Under the pieces are notes generated by a model, which was given only the letters and a program-made list of their open reading frames with translations, ran no database searches and was not told the origin of the DNA. From Hemerocallis citrina (Eukaryota; Streptophyta; Magnoliopsida; Asparagales; Asphodelaceae), in the NCBI GenBank assembly GCA_017893485.1, contig CM030359.1:33298430-33362429 (forward strand): a DNA stretch of 64,000 nucleotides, read 5' to 3'. Positions 24,489 through 36,164 of this stretch are shown in pieces. The position numbers were made by a program, and so were the translations under genes. Within the stretch, counting starts at the first letter, position 1. Each line of letters begins with the position of its first letter.

Positions 24489-25116
24489 GAGCATCCACAG
24501 TCGGGATTGTCAAAAAATAGCAAAATGCATATATACATATAGCATATATAGCTTTTGCTACAGTAGTCAAATGCTATATTGCAGCAATTTATAATAAAAA
24601 AAATTATAAGTCAGACTTTGTAGATCCGTCGGAGTGCAAAATGTATATAAAATGAATTATCTAATAAAAAAATTTCGTTAGACGGATGTTGAAGATCTGT
24701 CAGAAGGAAAAAAAAAAAAAAAAAATCAAAAAGTGACAGACGGATCTAGAAGATCCGTCCCACGATTTTTAAATATTTTTTTCGAATTTTAAAATAACTA
24801 AACCGATTTTATAGTTGAAAAATAAAATAAAATAAAATGACCCCCCCCCCCCAGGGTTTTTTTTATTACTATTTAATAATAAAAAATTAAGCAACGGACT
24901 GTGAATATCCCCCTGACAATTAAAAAATTATTTTTTTTAGTCGGACGGATCATGAAGATCCGTCCCGTATAATATGAATAATTGCTATATCCGATCTCAT
25001 ATATAGCAATCTACTTTGCAAAATATACAAAATATGCATAAATAGCAAACGACTGCAGCGCTTTTCTAGTAAAAATATGCATATTATGCATATTTAGCAA
25101 ACGACTGTGGATGCTC
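24489..25116. mobile_element. MITE, PIF/Harbinger-like, copy 1
   Basis: The 15-bp inverted ends GAGCATCCACAGTCG and CGACTGTGGATGCTC are flanked by TAA on both sides. The 628-bp inside is AT-rich with three short palindromes built on GACGGATC and GATCCGTC. It sits in an intron of the CDT2-like sequence. Confidence 0.85.
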
Positions 25117-26188
25117 TAATAAGCTAATTTATTTCACTTAAACATTCATGCATGCCTCTTTCTAATGTTTATAACATGGTTTCAAACTCTATATTAGATA
25201 TCCCGACATATGCCCTGATATATCCTATATGACATGTGAGGCCGACACGACACCGACATTTAAGTCCTTAAATCTGACACCATCTTTCCAACATATTCTG
25301 ATACTCGTACAATATTTAGTAGATTCTTTATTCTTAACCGTATGTAGTATAGATAAAATTGTGACTTACTAACAAAAGGTGCCAGTGCTTGATTGCTCAT
25401 GTAGATTTTAAAGCAATCAATTGAAGAGATATAAGCAGACCTAAGGAAATTAAATCTTAAACTAGAACCAAAGAAATTATCTGTAACTTACCTTATTATT
25501 AGATGGCTCAGTTTGGGGACATGCTTGTGCTATTGAACTCTTCAGATTAAAGCAAACCATGAGATAATAAATTTATGATTAGCTTTAATTTCGGTGTCAA
25601 GCTAACAAACTAAATCGATCCACAAAAATTATCGCCATGTCACTTTTACATACCTGTCAACAGCACCAGAACTGGCAATGGTGATGTCATCCTTAAGATA
25701 AATTACAGATGTTATGCTTGTGGAAGCAAACTGTAAAGAAAAAAAAGCATTTACAATTAAGATAGTAAAATGGAAGAAAAAAAACAGCATATATGAAAGA
25801 AGAAACTAGGCAGTTGTATACGAAGTACCTTCCCCGCCTAACCCTCTTTCCATGTAATGAAGTGTGTGCATCCTAACAGTAGCAGTAGATCTAAGAATGA
25901 TGAATATGATTATTTATACTTAAAAGAATAAGCTTTATATGATTCTACATATGAACTGAATAGTGGTAATTAGCATAAGGATCATACAATATTCGTTGTA
26001 GTCCATGATTATTCGCGGAATCAGACTTGCATCTGAGATCCCAAAGAGCAGAAGTACCATCTCTTCCACAAGAAACAAGAAGATCTACATGAATAATAAA
26101 TATTTGCAAATATCAAATACTATATATACAAAGCTATACTTATCATTGAAAGAGAATAAAAGATCTGAGAATTTTTCCTACCGGAATT

Positions 26189-26755
26189 CAGTGGCGGAGG
26201 GAAGAAGAGAGTAGGGGGGACATTTGGGACCCCAAAAATTTTGTAAAAACCCCCTAATATAGACCAAATTTTTTATTTGGCCCCCTAGTTAAAAAAAAAT
26301 TGGGACCCCCAAGTCTAATCCACCTCTTATTAAAGACTCAAAATAGTGGTATGAGCTTTGGGCTAAAAATTAACAGTGATACTTATTATTTGATCTGTGT
26401 AATCATTGGATAAAATTTTGAATAAGAAACTAGTGTGTACACAAGTTACAAGTATATTTATTCATTTGAGTCGTATCTCTTAGCCTCTAGTATTATAACA
26501 GTATAAATAGTGTAGTATGATTATTGATTAGTATTATTATTACCAAATTTAGAGTACAACTGTACAAGTGCGAAAAAATACATGATACTAAAAATATAAA
26601 TTCGAATATTTACTTTGATTATAATTTTATTTTGATCTAATTACTTTAATTCTTCAAAACAAAACTAAAGTAAGAGATTTTCGGCAACAATTATGTCGAT
26701 GCCGGTAGAAAAAAAAATTGGGACCCCCATTTTGATTTATCTGGCTCCGCCACTG
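26189..26755. mobile_element. non-autonomous hAT-type MITE at an exon edge
   Basis: Ends are CAGTGGCGGAG and CTCCGCCACTG, with a perfect 8-bp target duplication CCGGAATT at 26181-26188 and 26756-26763. Length is 567 bp with no ORF. It lies at the 3' edge of the CDT2-like exon ending HSSNS and separates that exon from its original splice donor. Confidence 0.9.
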
Positions 26756-27660
26756 CCGGAATTAGATGAATGAGAGCAAACAGATTTCAAAGTTCCAGTG
26801 TGTGCCCTGTTAAAACTCCAATGCATTTTCTTCTCTCGGCATTCCATATTTTTATCTGGTAGGTTAATCATTTAAAGTCATTACTGAGAAACCTGATCGT
26901 ACAAAATAAACCAGTTAAGAGTTGTAATCATTTTAATAAATTGGCATCAAGGTTTCTGCTGTAGAGCTCATAGAACCGTTATGCATTATGATTGAAAAAA
27001 ATATTTGTAACTCACTGTCGGATCACCCGAGGCAGTGATCAGATCTATAAATATTTGCAAATGAGTAACGTTAAGGGAAATTTAGCAAGAGATACTAATG
27101 ATACTGCAAATCTATAAATGATTAGATTATTAGTGATACCAATATTGTTTTTCCTTTTTATACTTTGTTGAAAAAACTATATCACACTACTATTGCTAAT
27201 CGTGAGTTCAAACACTAACTTTCATGCAGTCTCTTTTTCATAGCATACTACCATTATATCATAGTCAATCGGTATATATAATCATTTAGCAAGTCAATTT
27301 CCGTTAATAACAACTAAGATTGCAATAGAATTGCCTTCATATCTGACAAACACTCAATACAAATCATAAAAAGCTAAAATCACACTAACAAAATCGACCA
27401 AAACCATGAAAATAAATACCTTTATCCAGCACAAACATCAAAGATGGCATTATTGTGCGCAGTCCAATCGCAAATCTTTGCTTCATCTAAAACAAAAACA
27501 ACAACAGCGCCATCCAATCAAAACAACCAACCAACCAACCACCAAACCAACTCAAACCCAAAAACCAGATCCTCATTCCCACAGACCTGCCTTCTCCCTG
27601 CAAGAACCCAAACAGGGAAGCCTCCCCCGCGCGTCATACATGCTCACATACGTCCACTTG

Positions 27661-27902
27661 ATGAAGATGGAGGCAGCGAGATCTCCATCTCCATCTTGAC
27701 CTCAGCTTCCTCGATCTCAATCTCAATCTCATTAGAGATGTTCCGTATCCGATTCTTCTGCCCTTTTGGGGGCTTATTTTTTGTTGGATTTGTTGTTGAT
27801 TTTGGTGGTGTTTGAGGAGTGGGGGACGGAGAGAGCGCTGGAGGAGGGGGACAGTGGCGGGGGAGGGAGAGAGAGGGAGAGCGGGAGTGAGAGGGAAATG
27901 AG
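27661..27902. other. low-complexity purine/pyrimidine-rich DNA
   Basis: GA-rich and GGGGA tracts lie upstream of the first CDT2-like exon seen. No start codon context or promoter could be fixed. Confidence 0.4.
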
Positions 27903-28220
27903 AATAATTGGGAATTTTTTCCCAAACTGCCCCACTTTTTGAGAGTTTTTTTCCAAACGGCCCAACTTTTTTTTAAAATTTCCAAACAATCCCAGTCGGT
28001 CTTTGAAAGACCGAATTTAGTTAAAAATAACTCGGTTTTTCAAAGACCGAGTGTTAGTCTTAGAAAATCTAAGACTAACACTCGGTCTTTGAAAAATCGA
28101 GTTATTTTTAACTAAACTCGGTCTTTCAAAGACCGAGTGTGTCATTTTGATAAATACTTTCGAAAGTGGGTCCGTTTGGTAAATACTTTCAAAAAGTGGG
28201 TCATTTTGTAACAAGTTCGA
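27903..28220 (+). repeat. foldback repeat, left partner
   Basis: It contains a long near-perfect palindrome (27995-28137, centre about 28064) made of four CTCGGTCTTTCAAAGACCGAG-type cores in alternating orientation. Both sides have CCAAACNGCCCAACTTTTT-like flanks. The whole block recurs inverted at 29597-29925. Confidence 0.85.
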
Positions 28221-29596
28221 AATATAGCTAGTTTCCTCCTCCATCTATATACATTTAAATACAACTATGTAATGTAATGTAATAAGTAAATTAAATATAA
28301 CAAGGAATAATATGGCATAAAATATTATGTTCTCTTCAATAAAATATACATAATAATGAAAAAAATAGAAAGACGAACAAGCTAATTAACGAATATATAT
28401 ATACCATGAGATCTTGCTTAGCTATATACTTCTAGAGGCATTACAAAATCGGCTTGATATTAGTGTTAGGATCTAAAGTGCAAAAAAAAGCCAAAAAAAT
28501 ATAGACTTGTTCAAGTCGATAACATACTTGTGATATGCTTGCGATGATCTAGTTATTCATATTTGACATCGTAGCCACCCAACAATTATGAATTGCACAC
28601 ATAATGCCAAAAAAATTGAACACAGTTCTTCTATACAGATGCCAAAAGATCATCAATCCTTCTTGTATGCTCTGTGCAGAAATGTGGAACCAGTATCCAA
28701 TTAATCAACGTTTCTTTTATCGGATGATTTGTTGCCAATCAAGAAAAACACAATGACTGCACATTCACGCATGAACTTGCTCAAGCAAAAGGATGCGTTT
28801 TTGACACCGCGAGAAGCAACTACTCTCTATCATGCGATCGAGAGCTATGGGTGAACATCTGGAGCTGCATAATGCGAGGAACAACAAGGAAATCAAAGAA
28901 GGAATTAATTTATATACTCAAGAGCATTAATGTGTATGCCAATTGGTTCAAGAGCACGTACTCTTGCCTCATGATATTTGTAGATTGCATGTTTAGGTTC
29001 CTCAATTAATTAATTATCTAATTTGATGGGTGGCTGATGATGAGTCTTGACTGAGATATTTGGTGTGCTTGTAATCTTCTTGCTCTTGTTTTTATTAACG
29101 CCATAGTATTTCTTTGTGTCTCAACATATGTGATAGATTATCATCGATGATGTAATTAATTGGTGTAAGTAATATGTATATATATAGTTTTTCTTTTTGT
29201 TTACCAGCTGTAATGTAGCATTATGATGGAAATAAGGTCTCTTAATTAGACATATTTCTACATATATATCTACTTACCCAACTTTTGCATTCCTTCACTT
29301 GCTATTATACACCTTATATATATCTCCTGTTTGAATATGAAAGCATTATCTGATTTGGGGTTCTCTTTTTTCATCAATTTTGACTTGTATTCAAAATTTT
29401 ACTTCTTTCCTCATTTTTTTACTCAATTTTGTTTTTAAAAAAAAAATTCAATCATGCAATCGGATATCAGTGTGTATATATACGACATATATATATATAT
29501 ATATATTCTGCAGGTATATACACTTTCTGTTTCCAATTAAAAAACATTTTGAAATTTTAGCTTAAAAAATCTGCACGACTTGTGGAGGTAGAGATG
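28221..29596. other. unassigned DNA between the inverted foldback repeats
   Basis: AT-rich with a TA tract at about 29480-29505. No gene was recognised. Confidence 0.5.
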
Positions 29597-29925
29597 TGAA
29601 CTTGTTATCAAAATGACCCACTTTTTGAAAGTATTTACCAAACTGAACCACATTCGAAAGTATTTCCAAAATGACACACTCAAAGACCGAGTTTAGTTGA
29701 AAATAACTCGGTTTTTCAAAAACCGAGTGTTAGAATTCGAAAAATCTAAGACTAACACTCGGTCTTTGAAAGACCGAGTTTAGCCGAATTAATTTTAACT
29801 AAACTCGGTCTTTCAAAGACCGAGTGGGATGGTTTGGGAATAAAAAAAAAGTAGGACAGTTTGGGAAAAACTTTCAAAAAGTGGGGCAGTTTGGGAAAAA
29901 ATTCAATAATTGGGCAGTAGGGTTA
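29597..29925 (-). repeat. foldback repeat, right partner (inverted)
   Basis: Read in reverse it follows 27903-28220, including the outer AAAGTGGGNCAGTTTGGGA motifs and the CTCGGTCTTT palindrome. Confidence 0.83.
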
Positions 29926-30020
29926 AGGATTGAGGTTTCGACGTTTTGCAAAAAAAAACGTCGGGGATACCCCGGCACAACTACCCAAATGCGGGGTAGT
30001 TTCGCCGGGATAGACCCTTT
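29926..30020. mobile_element. possible CACTA subterminal fragment
   Basis: AAAACGTCGGGGATACCCCGG and GCCGGGATAGACCC resemble the motifs at 10593-10857, but no terminus is present. Confidence 0.22.
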
Positions 30021-30326
30021 TATTATCTATGCATTAGGTTTGGGTTAGTTTTTCAATTTTTATATTAATCTAATTTGATTTTAAATTTTTTTTATATATG
30101 TTTCTTATTACCTATGATTCTTAAAAAAAAATTGAACGTCTTTTTTTTGTTTGAACATACAATTTTGTCTAATGCTTCGTATGGTTAAAATCTTAATCTT
30201 ATTCATCATGTACATTTGTTGTCATTAAATATAGGTAAATAACATGTGAAACATAAGATGACATGTATGTTATACATGGGTTGCCATTGATTATAACTTA
30301 ATTATATCTCTAATCTAATCTTCTAA

Positions 30327-30662
30327 TCTAATATTATAATGGGAGAGTTGGGGGTGTCATTTGTAGACAACCATTCAACCAACCATCTAATCTCAATCAT
30401 TTATTTTTAAGTGGAAGTTATATTAACCATTCATTTACTTAACTGCTGTTAGTTACCATAATACCCGCAAAGTTCAAATTTATTTACGACATAATTATTT
30501 ACAAAAACAGACTCATATAAAATTAAAACCGATGTCACTAGGGATAATTTGTAAAGAGTATGTGATGGGTAAAGTGAGATATCAGGTTCGATGCCGATTA
30601 TGTTAGTACTTACTTTTTTAAAAAAAGTTATTAGAACGTGCATCACATGTGCAGAATACGAG
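30327..30662 (+). mobile_element. possible degraded non-autonomous Helitron
   Basis: It starts TCTAATATTATAATGGGAGAG after an A, sharing TATAATGGGAGAG with the clear Helitron at 34936. It ends with a CACATGTG hairpin remnant and GAATACGAG, a possible eroded CTAG terminus. Confidence 0.38.
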
Positions 30663-30959
30663 CTTACCTATTATTATAATATTATATGTCAGAAGATAAA
30701 ATTCAAATTCTAACTAATTATTTTTTATATTTTTATCTAGTTTAAATTTAAAATATATTAGTATATGTTATTTGTATATGATGAAAAAATAATAATGCAT
30801 GAATTGTCATTATTTGGTCAATGTTTCTTATTTTCTATTAATTTAATCTAAAATTAGCTTTAAAATTTAAAATTATTTAATATGAATTATAAATTTAGTT
30901 ATGATCTGACATATAAAGTATATTTTAATTTTAACTTAAATGACATATCTAAATAGATT

Positions 30960-32813
30960 CTAAATTTCATGATTTGTAAAACCTTTTTAGTTAATGTTCC
31001 CTTAAATACGTGGTGGGTTGACACTGGTGCCTCTGTGCACATTACGAGCTCATTGCAGGGATTCCATTCCGTGAGGATGCTTCAAAGGGGAGAAAGGAAA
31101 CTTAAGGTTGCTAACGGATTAGAGGCTGTAGTCGAGGCTGTTGGAACTCTTCGTTTGGTTTTGAAGAGTGGCTTTATTCTTGATTTGCATGATGTAGTTT
31201 ATATTCCTAGTGTGATTAGGAATTTAATTTCTGTTTCTAGACTTGATGCGTGGGGTTTTATGTTTCGGTTTGGAAATAATGAGTTGAAACTATATCAACA
31301 TAACTCTAAGTTTGTTGGTTCTGGATTATTATGCGATAATCTATACAAATTATGTTTGGATTCTTCCTTTTGTGAATCTCTGTTATCTATGAATATTATT
31401 AGTGTTAATCATAAACGTGGAGTCAAGAGAAATCGTGATGTTGGAAATTCTTCCAAATTATGGCATCGCAGGTTGGGTCATATTTCAAGAGATAGAATGC
31501 AACGTCTCATTAGAAATGAAATTCTCCCGGCATTAGATTTTTCTGATTTTGACAACTGCGTAGAATGTGTTAAAAGGAAAATTTGTCAAGGGAAATAAGA
31601 AAGGAGCCACTCGAAGTGGGGGACTATTAGAAATTATTCATACTGATATATGTGGTCCTTTTCCTACTCCGGGTATTAATGGGCATAAATCGTTTATTAC
31701 TTTCAATGACGATTATTCTCACTATGGTTATGTGTATCTGATTAATGAAAAATCTGAAGCACTAGATAAATTCAAAATTTTTAAGGCTGAAGTTGAAAAT
31801 AAACATAACCTTAAAATTAAATTAGTGCGATCAGATAGAGGCGGTGAATATTATGGTAGACACACCGACCATGGTCAAAGTCCAGGCCCGTTTGCTTTAT
31901 TTCTTCAAGAAAATGGTATTGTTCATCAGTACTCTATGCCGGGAGATCCTCGACTGAATGGAGTTGCTGAAAGACATAATCGTACACTAATGGATATGGT
32001 ACGAAGTATGATATGCAATACCACATTGCCGAATTTTTTGTGGGCAGAAGCTTTAAAAACAGCCACACATATTCTAAATCGGGTTCCTAGTAAATCTGTT
32101 CCAAAAACACCTTATGAACTGTGGACTGGCAGAATATCGCAATTAGGGTACTTGCGTGTGTGGGGCTGTCCTGCTGAAGTAAAATTCTATAATCCGCAAC
32201 TAAAGAAACTTGTTCCAGAACCATTAGTTGTTATTTTATTGGTTATCCAGAGAGATCCAAAGGTTTCAGATTTTATTGCCCATCACATGCCACTAGAATA
32301 GTAGAGACTAGACATGTTGTATTTTTTGAAAATGGTAACGTAAGTGGGAGTAATGTAAATAGAACAGTAAACCTCAAAGAAAATCGGACTTATGTTCCAT
32401 TTTCGATAATTCGAGAGGTTACAAATTCTGTACCTCTTTTTCAAGAGGCTAATGAAGAAACTCATGTTCATGATGTTCCTAATGTTGATGAAGCTCCTAT
32501 GCTGCCACAAGAACCCTTACGTAGATCACAAAGAGGGAGAAGATCTTCCATACCTGATGATTATATCGTATACCTTACTGAGGAGGGTTGTGATATAGGT
32601 AGTGGAGATGATCCTATCTCATTCAAGCAAGCTATTATGATTGATAAATCATCTCAATGGTTAGAAGCCATGAATGATGAGATGAAATCTATGGAAATTA
32701 ATGAAGTTTGGGATCTTGTTGAATTACCTGTCAGGGTTAAACCTGTAGGCTGTAAATGGGATTATAAAACTAAAACTGACTCCAAAGGTAACATTGAAAG
32801 ATTTTAGGTCAGA
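30960..32813 (+). pseudogene. second copia family, copy 2: protease to partial RT
   Basis: It begins within the Gag-protease linker, MICKTFLVNVPLN, then protease WWVDTGASVHIT. Integrase is better kept than in copy 1, with [35 protein letters not shown] and [11 protein letters not shown]. Frameshifts occur near 31575 and 32240, and a TAG ends the RT start at 32806. Gag is absent because the duplication boundary falls downstream of it. The same RT-to-LTR deletion junction as in copy 1 follows. Confidence 0.88.
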
Positions 32814-32917
32814 CTAGTCGCTAAAGGGTTTACACAACAAGAAGGAATATTGGAACACAGAGTACTGATGAACAATATCATTTTTAAGTTCATTTCATTA
32901 TGACTTCTTCAATCCAC

Positions 32918-32943
32918 CACGTTATGTTTTATTATGTCTATCA
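32918..32943 (+). other. copia LTR terminus remnant, copy 2
   Basis: Same CACGTTATGTTTTATTATG plus TCTATCA terminus and same host flank as at 23330. Confidence 0.58.
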
Positions 32944-34076
32944 ACTTCAATATGAATCACATACATCTGCCTATTGCTTCAATCTAATCTGACATGACAA
33001 CTATGGAAAGCCATGCATTCAAAGGCCACCTGCAACTTCACAAAGATTTTCTGCATTAAAAACCTACCATTATACACTAGAAATGTGTGAAATTATCTAC
33101 CTCTGGTTGTTTCTCCTTCTTCGAATCTTCAAGCTTCCCCTCTTCACTCACTTTCTCCTTTATATACTTGATTTGTTCATAATCCCACTCTACAATCTCG
33201 GCAATTTCCTGTTCATTTACATATATCTGTCAACTTTTTGGAAATGATAGAACAAAGACATGCATAGGGGTGATTTTAACACACCTCGAGAAACATCTTT
33301 GGCTTCGAGCTTACGTCCAACATTGAAAAGACAAGTAATAAACATTTTCTGACACAATATTGTAGAGCTTTGAACCGCTGAGGAAGTGAGCTCCATCAGG
33401 ACTAATAGCTGACTGTCATATCAAAATAAATACCTTTAGGTTATGCGACAAATTATCTGCAGAACTGAATATTTACTGAATTAAGTCTCCTTGCCTTTAC
33501 ATAGAATGACTGGATCTTGCTTCCATAGAAAATTTTGGTGGGGGCCTTTGTTGAAATGCATCACATCGTACAAGTAAATCCTAATATAATGCAATAACAA
33601 GAGCTTAAAGCATGGTTCAACAATATAGGGAAATAACTGTTCAAGTGTCCCAATCATTTAAGTATTGAAGTACCTATGATCCATGCAGGATGCTGCAATA
33701 TGAACACCATCTGAATCTTGAGATAGACAAGAAATCCCATGCAATACATTTTCCTGCAGGAGTACAACAATCAGCCCAACTTATAATTGACTGCTGCAAA
33801 CTATTGTGTTTTTTGAATTGACAAACAACATCCAAACATGAATGGTCTTTGTCTTGTTTTTTTGTTGCTGAAGTAGAGTAACTGACACATGTGTGCATAC
33901 TAGGAAAAAATTATAGTTGTTCAGAAAATCATTAAACATATAACGTAATGAAAATACAAACAAAAATAGAAATGAGACAAATTTTGATATTTTTGTTATA
34001 TATTCAGAATATATAGTAAAATCTCTGATAGACAAAGACCTCCACAGAAAAGAAGGTAGGAGATTATATTAACTAA

Positions 34077-34713
34077 GAGCATCCACAGTCGTGATTGTCT
34101 AAAAAAGGGCAAAATCCATATATACATATAGCATATATAGCTTTTGCTACAGTAGTCCAATGCTATATTATAGCAATCTATAATAAAAAAAATTATAAGA
34201 CGGACTTTGTAGATCCGTCGGAGTGCGAAATGTATATAAAATGAATTATTTAATAAAAAAATTTCGTTAGACGGATGTTGAAGATCCGTCAGAAGGAAAA
34301 AAAAAATTAAAAAATCAAAAAGTGACAGACGGATCTAGAAGATCCGTCCCACGATTTTTAAATATTTTTTTCGAATTTTAAAATAACTAAACCGATTTTA
34401 TATATGAAAAATAAAATAAAATAAAATGACCCCCCCCCCAGGGTTTTTTGGGGGTTTTTTTATTACTATTAAATAATAAAAAAATAAGCAACGAACTGTG
34501 AATATCCGTCTGACAATTAAAAAATTATTTTTTTTAGTCGGACGGATCATGAAGATCCGTCCCGTATAATATGAATAATTGCTATATCCGCTCTCATATA
34601 TAGCAATCTACTTTGCAAAATATACAAAATATGCATAAATAGCAAACGACTGCAGCCCTTTTCTAGTTAAAATAAGCATATTATGCATATTTAGCAAACG
34701 ACCGTGGATGCTC
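34077..34713. mobile_element. MITE, PIF/Harbinger-like, copy 2
   Basis: Same element as 24489-25116, carried in by the duplication. One inverted end has mutated (CGACCGTGG). TAA flanks are kept. Confidence 0.85.
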
Positions 34714-34935
34714 TAATAAGCTAATTTATTTCACTTAAACATTCATGCCTATTTCTAATCTTTATAACATGGTTTCAAACTCTATATTAGATATTCCGAC
34801 ATATCCCCTCATATATCCTATATGACATGTGACGCCGACACGACACAGACATTTAAGTCCTTGAATCTGACACCATCTTTCCAACATATTCTGATACTCG
34901 TACAATATTTATTAGATTCTTTATTCTTAACCATA

Positions 34936-35248
34936 TCTCTACTACTATAATGGGAGAGCCCCTTAGTCAGTAACCCAAGTCAGTAACCCAACCCGTGCAA
35001 CGCACGGGTTGGGTTACTTTGGTAAATATTTTCGAAAGTGGACCTGTTAGGTAAATATTTTCGAAAGTGGATCAGTTTGACAATTATTTTCTTTTTAATT
35101 ATTGACTAACTTTGGTAAATATTTTAGAAAGTGGACCTTTTTTGTAAATATTTTCGACAGTGGATCGGTTTGGAAATTATTTTCTTCTTACCCTTTTTAT
35201 TATCCTTCAATTTTTTCCACGTGCACGTGTGCACGTGTCTGATACTAG
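34936..35248 (+). mobile_element. non-autonomous Helitron (313 bp)
   Basis: It begins TCTCTACTACTATAATGGG and ends CTAG, with the hairpin CACGTGCACGTGTGCACGTG just upstream, and lies between host A and T. Copy 1 of the duplication has the uninterrupted empty site at 25342/25343. Inside, 34983-35017 is a perfect hairpin with arms GTAACCCAACCCGTGC. It carries no ORF and would need helicase in trans. Confidence 0.9.
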
Positions 35249-35897
35249 TGTAGTATAGATAAAATTGTGACTTACTAACAAAAGGTGCCCAGTGTTTGAT
35301 TGCTCATGTCGATTTTAAAGCAATCAATTGAAGAGATACAAGCAGACCTAAGGAAATTAAATGTTAAACTAGAACCAAGGAAATTATCTGTAACTTGCCT
35401 TATTATTAGATGGCTCAGTTTGGGGACATGCTTGTGCTATTGAACTCTTCAGATTGAAGCAAACCATGAGATAATAAATTTATGATTAGCTTTAATTTCG
35501 GTGTCAAGCTAACAAACTAAATCGATCCACAAAAATTATCGCCATGTCACTTTTACATACCTGTCAACAGCACCAGAACTGGCAATGGTGATGTCATCCT
35601 TAAGATAAATTACAGATGTTATGCTTGTGGAAGCAAACTGTAAAGAAAAAAAAGCATTTACAATTAAGATAGTAAAATGGAAGAAAAAAAACAGCATATA
35701 TGAAAGAAGAAACTAGGCAGTTGTATACGAAGTACCTTCCCCGCCTAACCCTCTTTCCATGTAATGAAGTGTGTGCGTCCTTAACAGTAGCAGTAGATCT
35801 AAGAATGATGAATATGATTATTTATACTTAAAAGAATAAGCTTTATATGATTCTACATATGAACTGAATAGTAGTAATTAGCATAAGGATCATACAT

Positions 35898-36164
35898 CCG
35901 GCGTCTTCCCGGTCAAGTCTGCTTACCAATTTTTCAGCATCTCAGGTCTGATTACTCCCTTCTATAAGGCGTGTTGGGGTTCTATGGCGCCACTCAAGTG
36001 TAAAATCTTCATTTGGATGTTGAGTTCGGAAGCACTCAACTCTAAAGCTCACCTTATCTCCAAAGGTTGGGACGGTGATCCGGCATGCACATCTTGCGCA
36101 TGTCCGATGGAAACCACCTACCAAATATTCTTTGAATGCCCTATGGCATATCAATTATGGAACT
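35898..36164 (+). pseudogene. LINE ORF2 C-terminal part, upstream fragment
   Basis: The open frame matches the zinc-binding region that follows RT in plant LINEs: GVFPVKSAYQFF, then PLKCKIFIWMLSSEALNSKA, DPACTSC and TYQIFFECPMAYQLW. It is cut by the gypsy insertion within ...LWN. The frame continues exactly at 48114, so the two pieces were one ORF. The 5' part with endonuclease and RT is absent, as usual for 5'-truncated LINEs. Confidence 0.83.
36160..36164. other. target site duplication GAACT, left
   Basis: GAACT directly precedes the left LTR and recurs at 48114-48118 after the right LTR. Confidence 0.92.

Larger units (their letters stand above)
21455..25987 (+). repeat. segmental duplication, copy 1
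   Basis: It matches 30957-35895 in direct orientation with only scattered differences. It carries the copia protease to RT remnant, the LTR end, five CDT2-like exons and a MITE. The left edge lies inside copia gag/protease; the right edge is just before a WD40 exon. Confidence 0.9.
23530..27660 (-). pseudogene. CDT2: CDT2/denticleless-like WD40 gene, exon-intron pseudogene
   Basis: Spaced minus-strand exons spell a WD40 protein. About 27656-27585 reads YVSMYDARGRLPCLGSC; 27488-27423 AHNNAIFDVCWIK; 27044-27016 LITASGDPT; 26856-26757 CIGVLTGHTGTLKSVCSH; 26085-25992 DLLVSCGRDGTSALWDLRC; 25730-25654 FASTSITSVIYLKDD; 25548-25502 SIAQACPQTEPSNN; 24170-24091 GISCLSQDSDGVHIAASC; 23998-23910 RIYLYDVMHFNKGP; 23835-23780 SAISPDGAHFLSGS. 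Order and content fit the CUL4 substrate receptor CDT2, from family knowledge. Introns remain, so it is not a processed copy. It has a one-base slip in the C5 run after FNKGP, a lost splice donor at 24090, and a MITE at an exon edge. The final block (23645-23530) is open but unidentified. The true N-terminus and the C-terminal half are missing. Confidence 0.7.
33105..35640 (-). pseudogene. CDT2: CDT2/denticleless-like WD40 pseudogene, partial second copy
   Basis: Only the downstream exons are present: FASTSITSVIYLKDD (about 35628-35552), SIAQACPQTEPSNN (about 35448-35402), GISCLSQDSDGVHIAASC (about 33752-33673), RIYLYDV (about 33580-33492) and SAISPDGAHFLSGS (about 33415-33360), plus the unidentified last block. 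It shares the C5 slip with copy 1, so that lesion predates the duplication. Unlike copy 1, the donor after the GISCLSQ exon is still GT. Upstream exons are missing because the duplicated block ends there. Confidence 0.68.
30957..35895 (+). repeat. segmental duplication, copy 2
   Basis: Direct copy of 21455-25987. It is longer because it has a Helitron insertion and keeps two copia segments that copy 1 has lost. It ends at GATCATACA, where LINE sequence begins. Confidence 0.9.

Noticed and set aside
27644..27985. Minus-strand 113-codon ORF as the N-terminus of the CDT2-like gene
   Set aside because: It is low complexity and runs in a different frame from the YVSMYDARG exon.
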